Source: Oscillospiraceae bacterium (lineage in GTDB: Bacteria; Bacillota; Clostridia; Oscillospirales; QAMX01). From it: 64,000 bases of DNA. The DNA lies in assembly GCA_015067705.1 (NCBI GenBank), contig SVLW01000008.1, positions 1-64,000 on the forward strand, written 5' to 3'. A program made the translations under genes and the position numbers. Positions 61,401 to 64,000 of the stretch are shown in pieces. Positions within the stretch are counted from its first letter, which is position 1. The number at the start of each line of letters is the position of its first letter. Below the pieces are notes generated by a model. That model had not been told where the DNA came from. It did no database searches and saw only the letters and a list, made by a program, of their open reading frames with translations.

Positions 61401-62180
61401 CCGGCATTCCCGGGTACCAACTGCGAGTTTGATACCGCCAAGGTCATGGCAAAGGCCGGTGCCGAGCCTGAGATCTTCGTGGTGAATAACCTCAGTGCCG
61501 CAAGCATCGCAGAAAGTGTCGAGACCTTCGCGAAGAAGCTCTCTCAGGCACAGATCGTGTTCATCCCCGGCGGCTTCTCCGGCGGCGACGAGCCCGACGG
61601 TTCCGCCAAGTTCATCACCGCGTTCTTCCGCAATGCCTCCATCCGTGATGCAGTGCGCGAGCTGTTGAATCAGCGGGATGGTCTGATGTGCGGTATCTGC
61701 AACGGCTTCCAGGCACTCATTAAGCTGGGTCTTCTGCCCTTCGGCGATATCATTGATACCGACGAGACCTGCCCGACCCTGACTTATAACACCATTAGCC
61801 GCCACCAGTCCCGTCTGGTGCGCACCCGCATCGCCTCCAACAAGTCCCCGTGGCTGATGAATACCCAGCCCGGTGAGATTTACACCGTGCCGATTTCCCA
61901 CGGCGAGGGCCGCTTCCTGGCCTCCGACGAGATGGTGAAAAGGCTTGCCGAAAACGGCCAGATTGCCACGCAGTATGTGGATCTTTCCGGCGCTCCCACC
62001 AGCAATATCCGCTTTAACCCCAATAACTCCGCATTCGCCATCGAGGGCATCACCTCTCCGGACGGCCGCGTCTTTGGTAAGATGGGTCACTCCGAGCGTA
62101 TCGACGGCGGCCTCTACCAGAACGTAGAAGGCGTCTTTGATATGAAGATGTTCGAGTCTGCGGTGAAGTATTTTAAATAA
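58491..62180 (+). CDS. purL: Phosphoribosylformylglycinamidine synthase, single-chain (PurS-PurL-PurQ fusion)
   Basis: 1229 residues. Domain order: PurS-like N-terminal part (1-~200), linker helix region with IRMIDTYWSDHCRHTTF, first synthetase half with NETHNHPTEIEPFGGAATCIGG and TAAAGYSSYG, second half with GGKDSMSGTF, and a C-terminal class I glutaminase. The glutaminase triad is Cys1070 in GICNGFQALIKLGLLPFGD, with His1137 and Glu1139 in ISHGEGRF. It is slightly shorter than the ~1,300-residue proteobacterial enzyme, as usual for this clostridial form. Being fully equipped for glutamine use, it contrasts with the Cys-less PurF-like protein of the same operon. Confidence 0.97.
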   Translation: MVYRIFVEKKQGLANEAAALASDIRNLLQIEGLTDLRLLNRYDVEHIDEELFAYATRTVFSEPQLDDVTTELSAEGAIVFAVEYLPGQFDQRADSAAQCIQIISQGERPLVRTARVYLLYGDLSSEDVEKIKKYVINPVESREASLDRFETLAAQYEIPTTVAVLEGFCQLDRAGLEAFVAQYGLAMDADDIAFCQQYFISEQRDPTITEIRMIDTYWSDHCRHTTFLTTIDNVAFEDELLQGAYEEYLAARREIGRTKPINLMDIATLATRVLKKQGKLPKLDESEEINACTVKIKVDVAGEEQDWLLLFKNETHNHPTEIEPFGGAATCIGGAIRDPLSGRSYVYAAMRVTGAGNPLKPVSETIPGKLPQRKLVTTAAAGYSSYGNQIGLATGQVDELYHDGYVAKRMEIGAVIAAAPAENVRREVPEEGDIVILLGGRTGRDGIGGATGSSKSHTLESLENCGAEVQKGNAPEERKLQRLFRNAEASRLIKRCNDFGAGGVSVAIGELADGLVIDLNAVPKKYEGLDGTELAISESQERMAVVVEEKDAARFMELAASENLESTIVAHVQAEPRLVMHWNGVKIVDISREFLNSNGAEKHIDITPAAPAALPTRKVEDFAAGMEALAGDLNVCSKRGLSERFDSTIGAGTVLMPFGGRNQQTPIQAMVHKISVEKAHTDTCSFMAWGYNPFIAERSPFHGAYLAVVESVAKLVATGASFEDVYLTFQEYFEKPKRDGKRWGKPLAALLGAFRAQMAYGIAAIGGKDSMSGTFEDIDVPPTLVSFAVTTGKSDEVISPEFKAAGHRVAWLRPEYDAAGLPVVESEKALFDTVTRLMREGRVAAAYTPTYGGVAEAVMKMAFGNEIGFAYDEKLTLDEIFGYSYGSFLLELTDDSDVGTTLGYTTADAKIAYQGAELCLKNLLGIYEDKLEPIYSCNIEQGKGEIPAFTHKAESYPKPAVSIARPRVLIPAFPGTNCEFDTAKVMAKAGAEPEIFVVNNLSAASIAESVETFAKKLSQAQIVFIPGGFSGGDEPDGSAKFITAFFRNASIRDAVRELLNQRDGLMCGICNGFQALIKLGLLPFGDIIDTDETCPTLTYNTISRHQSRLVRTRIASNKSPWLMNTQPGEIYTVPISHGEGRFLASDEMVKRLAENGQIATQYVDLSGAPTSNIRFNPNNSAFAIEGITSPDGRVFGKMGHSERIDGGLYQNVEGVFDMKMFESAVKYFK

Positions 62181-62188
62181 GCATTCAG

Positions 62189-62223
62189 TAAAAAAGGATG
62201 GATCTTCGGATCCATCCTTTTTG
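62189..62223 (+). terminator. Terminator of the purine operon
   Basis: AAAAAGGATGGATC / GATCCATCCTTTTT with a TTCG tetraloop. Confidence 0.92.
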
Positions 62224-62235
62224 CATATTTGGCGC

Positions 62236-62264
62236 TTGCGAAGCATCGAAATCTTCGATATAAT
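62236..62264 (+). promoter_or_regulatory. Promoter for the histidinol-phosphatase gene
   Basis: TTGCGA, 17 bases, TATAAT, about 35 bases before the ATG. Confidence 0.7.
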
Positions 62265-62298
62265 AAGCGTATATCAATCGGAGAAATGAGGAAAACCT

Positions 62299-63108
62299 AT
62301 GAGAATTCCTGATTATCATATGCATACGCAATATTCCCCGGATTCCCGGATGACCCAGCAGGATGCCGTGGAGTCCGCGCTTCGGATGGGCGTGACGGAT
62401 CTTTGTTATACCGAGCACATGGATCTGGGTCACCCCAACCCGGACTTTGATCGTGTGCCGCGTTTTCAGGAGATGCAGGCAGGCATCGACGCCCTGCAGG
62501 CGCAGCATCCGGAGATGCGGCTGCACATGGGGATCGAGGTGGGCTATATCGCGGAGACGGCACCGAAGAGCCGTGAAGCACTGGCGGGTGTTCGGTTTGA
62601 CTATATGCTCATCAGCACCCACTGCGTGGATGGTCTGGATACCTATCAGTTGGTGAGTCATGGCGAGGAAGACCGAGAACCCATGTACCGCCGGTATCTG
62701 GAGACCGTATATGCCTCCGTCACGGATGAAACGCTGCGGGATTATTATGACTGTGTGGCGCATATTGGCTATCCGGCCAAGCGGCAGCTTTTCCGGGAAA
62801 GCTCCATGACCTATGATCTCTTTCCGGCGCTTTTTGATGATATTTTGAAGGCCATCATCCGTCTTGGCAAGGGAATGGAGATCAATACCTCCAGTATGCG
62901 CGGCCTCGGCCATGTCCTGCCGCACCCCAGTCTCTTGACGCGTTACCGGGAGCTGGGCGGCAGAATCGTCACCATTGGCACCGATTCCCACGACAAGGAA
63001 AACGTGGGCGCCTACTGCCGGGAGTCCATCGAACTTCTGAAATCCTGCGGCTTCCGGGAATACGCGATTTATGAGAATCGCGAACCGGTGTTTGTGGAAA
63101 TCAAGTGA
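62299..63108 (+). CDS. hisJ: Histidinol-phosphatase, PHP family
   Basis: 269 residues. PHP metal-binding motifs are in place: DYHMHTQYSPDS, VTDLCYTEHMD, GIEVGYI, ISTHCVDG, CVAHIGYP, MEINTS and TIGTDSHDKENVG. Length and motif order match the HisK/HisJ branch that removes phosphate from histidinol phosphate in Bacillota. This is the one histidine step not encoded in the his operon 12-20 kb upstream. It has its own promoter and terminator. Other PHP phosphoesterases share the motifs, so the substrate is inferred partly from this gap. Confidence 0.85.
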   Translation: MRIPDYHMHTQYSPDSRMTQQDAVESALRMGVTDLCYTEHMDLGHPNPDFDRVPRFQEMQAGIDALQAQHPEMRLHMGIEVGYIAETAPKSREALAGVRFDYMLISTHCVDGLDTYQLVSHGEEDREPMYRRYLETVYASVTDETLRDYYDCVAHIGYPAKRQLFRESSMTYDLFPALFDDILKAIIRLGKGMEINTSSMRGLGHVLPHPSLLTRYRELGGRIVTIGTDSHDKENVGAYCRESIELLKSCGFREYAIYENREPVFVEIK

Positions 63109-63116
63109 AGAGAAGA

Positions 63117-63152
63117 AAAAAGCCACTTCGTATGAAAGTGGCTGTTTTTTTG
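63117..63152 (+). terminator. Terminator after hisJ
   Basis: AGCCACTT / AAGTGGCT with a short loop, then G and seven T. Confidence 0.88.
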
Positions 63153-63185
63153 TTGTGCAGATATTTCCCTTTTCCTGATATTTTG

Positions 63186-63214
63186 TTGACAGCGTATACG
63201 CGATGGATTAGAAT
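63186..63214 (+). promoter_or_regulatory. Promoter for the last gene
   Basis: TTGACA, 17 bases, TAGAAT, 44 bases before the ATG; AAAGGAGA is the ribosome site. Confidence 0.75.
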
Positions 63215-63258
63215 TTGTTTAGTACATTCTTCCCAAAACATAAAAGGAGAATCCCGTT

Positions 63259-64000
63259 ATGAAATTCTTTGATTACCGGCTGCAGTTTGAAAATGGCGGC
63301 GTGGAGATTTCAAAGGGCGGAAAGCTTTTATACTATAGCCGCCGTCCCATGTACATCTTCATCAAGACCGCACTGACTGTCATCGAGTATTACGACGCGC
63401 CCTATGAGACCGTTACCGAGCAGGCAGACGGCTCTGTGCTGGCCACGGGCGTGCTGACCACGCCCACCGGCTCCCGCTTTGCATTCACCGACACCTATGA
63501 GGTCCTTGAGAAAGACATCAAGGTCAGCCGCAAGGTGGAAGTGATCGAAGTAAAGGACGACCTGGGCTTTGCCTCCAAGCTGGCCTTTACGCTGGCGGCA
63601 TCCGATGAGATCCGTGATTACGACTGCTTCTCCCCCGCCAACTGGTATATGGATAACCGCTTCGCCGCGCCCCATGTGGTGGGCTATGAGACCGACAGCG
63701 AGTATTACTGGAAGCGCGAGACCTGTCTGACTCTGCCGCTCTTTGCCGCGCAGAACAAGGCAGACGGCGAGACCATCATGCTGTCCCGCTGGGCCGCAGA
63801 CGTGAAGCCCAGAGATTATAAGCACGGTGAGAGCGAGCACTTTGTGGATCCCGAGTATTCTGTTGCCAGCATTGGCCTCAGTAAGCCCACTCAGGAAACC
63901 ATCAGCTATCTCTACTACGGTTTCCCGGTGCGTAAGAAGATCGACACCGTGGCCGATGGCCTCAGCATTGACTATGTCTATCCCGGCACTGACGGCGAAA
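63259..64000 (+). CDS. Partial protein of unknown function, beta-rich N-terminal region, cut by the window end
   Basis: 247 codons visible, no stop. The sequence begins MKFFDYRLQFENGGVEISKG and has no signal peptide. It alternates short beta-like stretches with many aromatic and acidic residues (YDCFSPANWYMDN, YYWKRETCLTLPLF, IMLSRWAADVKPRDY). Such a beta-sandwich often precedes the barrel of six-hairpin glycosidases, and the window has other cytoplasmic glycosidases, but I do not recognise the family and the catalytic part is outside the window. Confidence 0.6.
   Translation, partial: MKFFDYRLQFENGGVEISKGGKLLYYSRRPMYIFIKTALTVIEYYDAPYETVTEQADGSVLATGVLTTPTGSRFAFTDTYEVLEKDIKVSRKVEVIEVKDDLGFASKLAFTLAASDEIRDYDCFSPANWYMDNRFAAPHVVGYETDSEYYWKRETCLTLPLFAAQNKADGETIMLSRWAADVKPRDYKHGESEHFVDPEYSVASIGLSKPTQETISYLYYGFPVRKKIDTVADGLSIDYVYPGTDGE

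Noticed and set aside
59565-62246. Long minus-strand open frame opposite purL
   Set aside because: It mirrors a well-supported gene; such frames arise from the G/C-rich third positions here. No ribosome site, no family resemblance. The same holds for frames opposite the purO-transformylase pair (55298-57298), purD/purL (57270-59444), the permeases (16247-18313) and DUF1846 (26469-28040).

Overview
The window looks like chromosomal DNA of a GC-rich, spore-forming gut member of the Bacillota (class Clostridia). This rests on a SpoIIID regulator behind a sigma-E-like promoter, a collagen-like spore-surface-type protein behind a sigma-K-like promoter, a bile salt hydrolase, a short-form HisG with HisZ, LplB/CarB-type sugar permeases, several beta-galactosidase-type glycosidases, and many AGGAGG-type ribosome binding sites and U-tract terminators. 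No rRNA, tRNA, CRISPR array, insertion sequence or prophage was seen. Both ends are cut inside genes, and the left end looks chimeric.

Layout. 1-5.7 kb: a frame that joins the tail of biotin carboxylase to a zinc-type dehydrogenase; an unassigned six-hairpin-type glycosidase; an unusual histidine kinase carrying a flavodoxin-like domain. 5.7-9.5 kb (minus): DUF3737 protein, queA, SpoIID-domain protein. 9.6-13.8 kb: dapA-dapB-asd (diaminopimelate/lysine) and tgt. 13.9-19.3 kb: GH42 beta-galactosidase, two ABC sugar permeases without a binding protein, apbE lipoprotein. 19.4-24.7 kb: collagen-like protein (minus), then a MoxR/DUF58/transglutaminase operon. 24.7-29.7 kb: glycosyltransferase and small anchored protein (minus), DUF1846 protein (plus), metK and spoIIID (minus). 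29.9-41.3 kb: GH2 glycosidase, dehydrogenase, bile salt hydrolase, esterase, beta-lactamase-fold hydrolase, MFS protein, two tandem radical SAM enzymes and a PnuC-type transporter.

41.6-50.5 kb is one compact histidine operon, hisZGDCBHAFIE, running with start/stop overlaps into both subunits of an iron-sulfur fumarase. 50.7-62.2 kb is a purine operon under a ZTP riboswitch: purE-purC-purF-like-purM-purN-purO-AICAR transformylase-purD-purL. It departs from the textbook set in two ways. The PurF-like protein lacks the N-terminal catalytic cysteine, and the last two steps are made by an archaeal-type PurO plus a stand-alone transformylase instead of bifunctional PurH. A PHP-family histidinol phosphatase at 62.3 kb supplies the one histidine step absent from the his operon.

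Most worth a second look: the flavodoxin/KdpD-like kinase, the Cys-less PurF, the PnuC/radical SAM/radical SAM group with its attenuator-like leader, and a terminator whose descending arm carries the Shine-Dalgarno of the glycosyltransferase gene. All family calls come from reading the translated sequence and recalled motifs; no database search was run.
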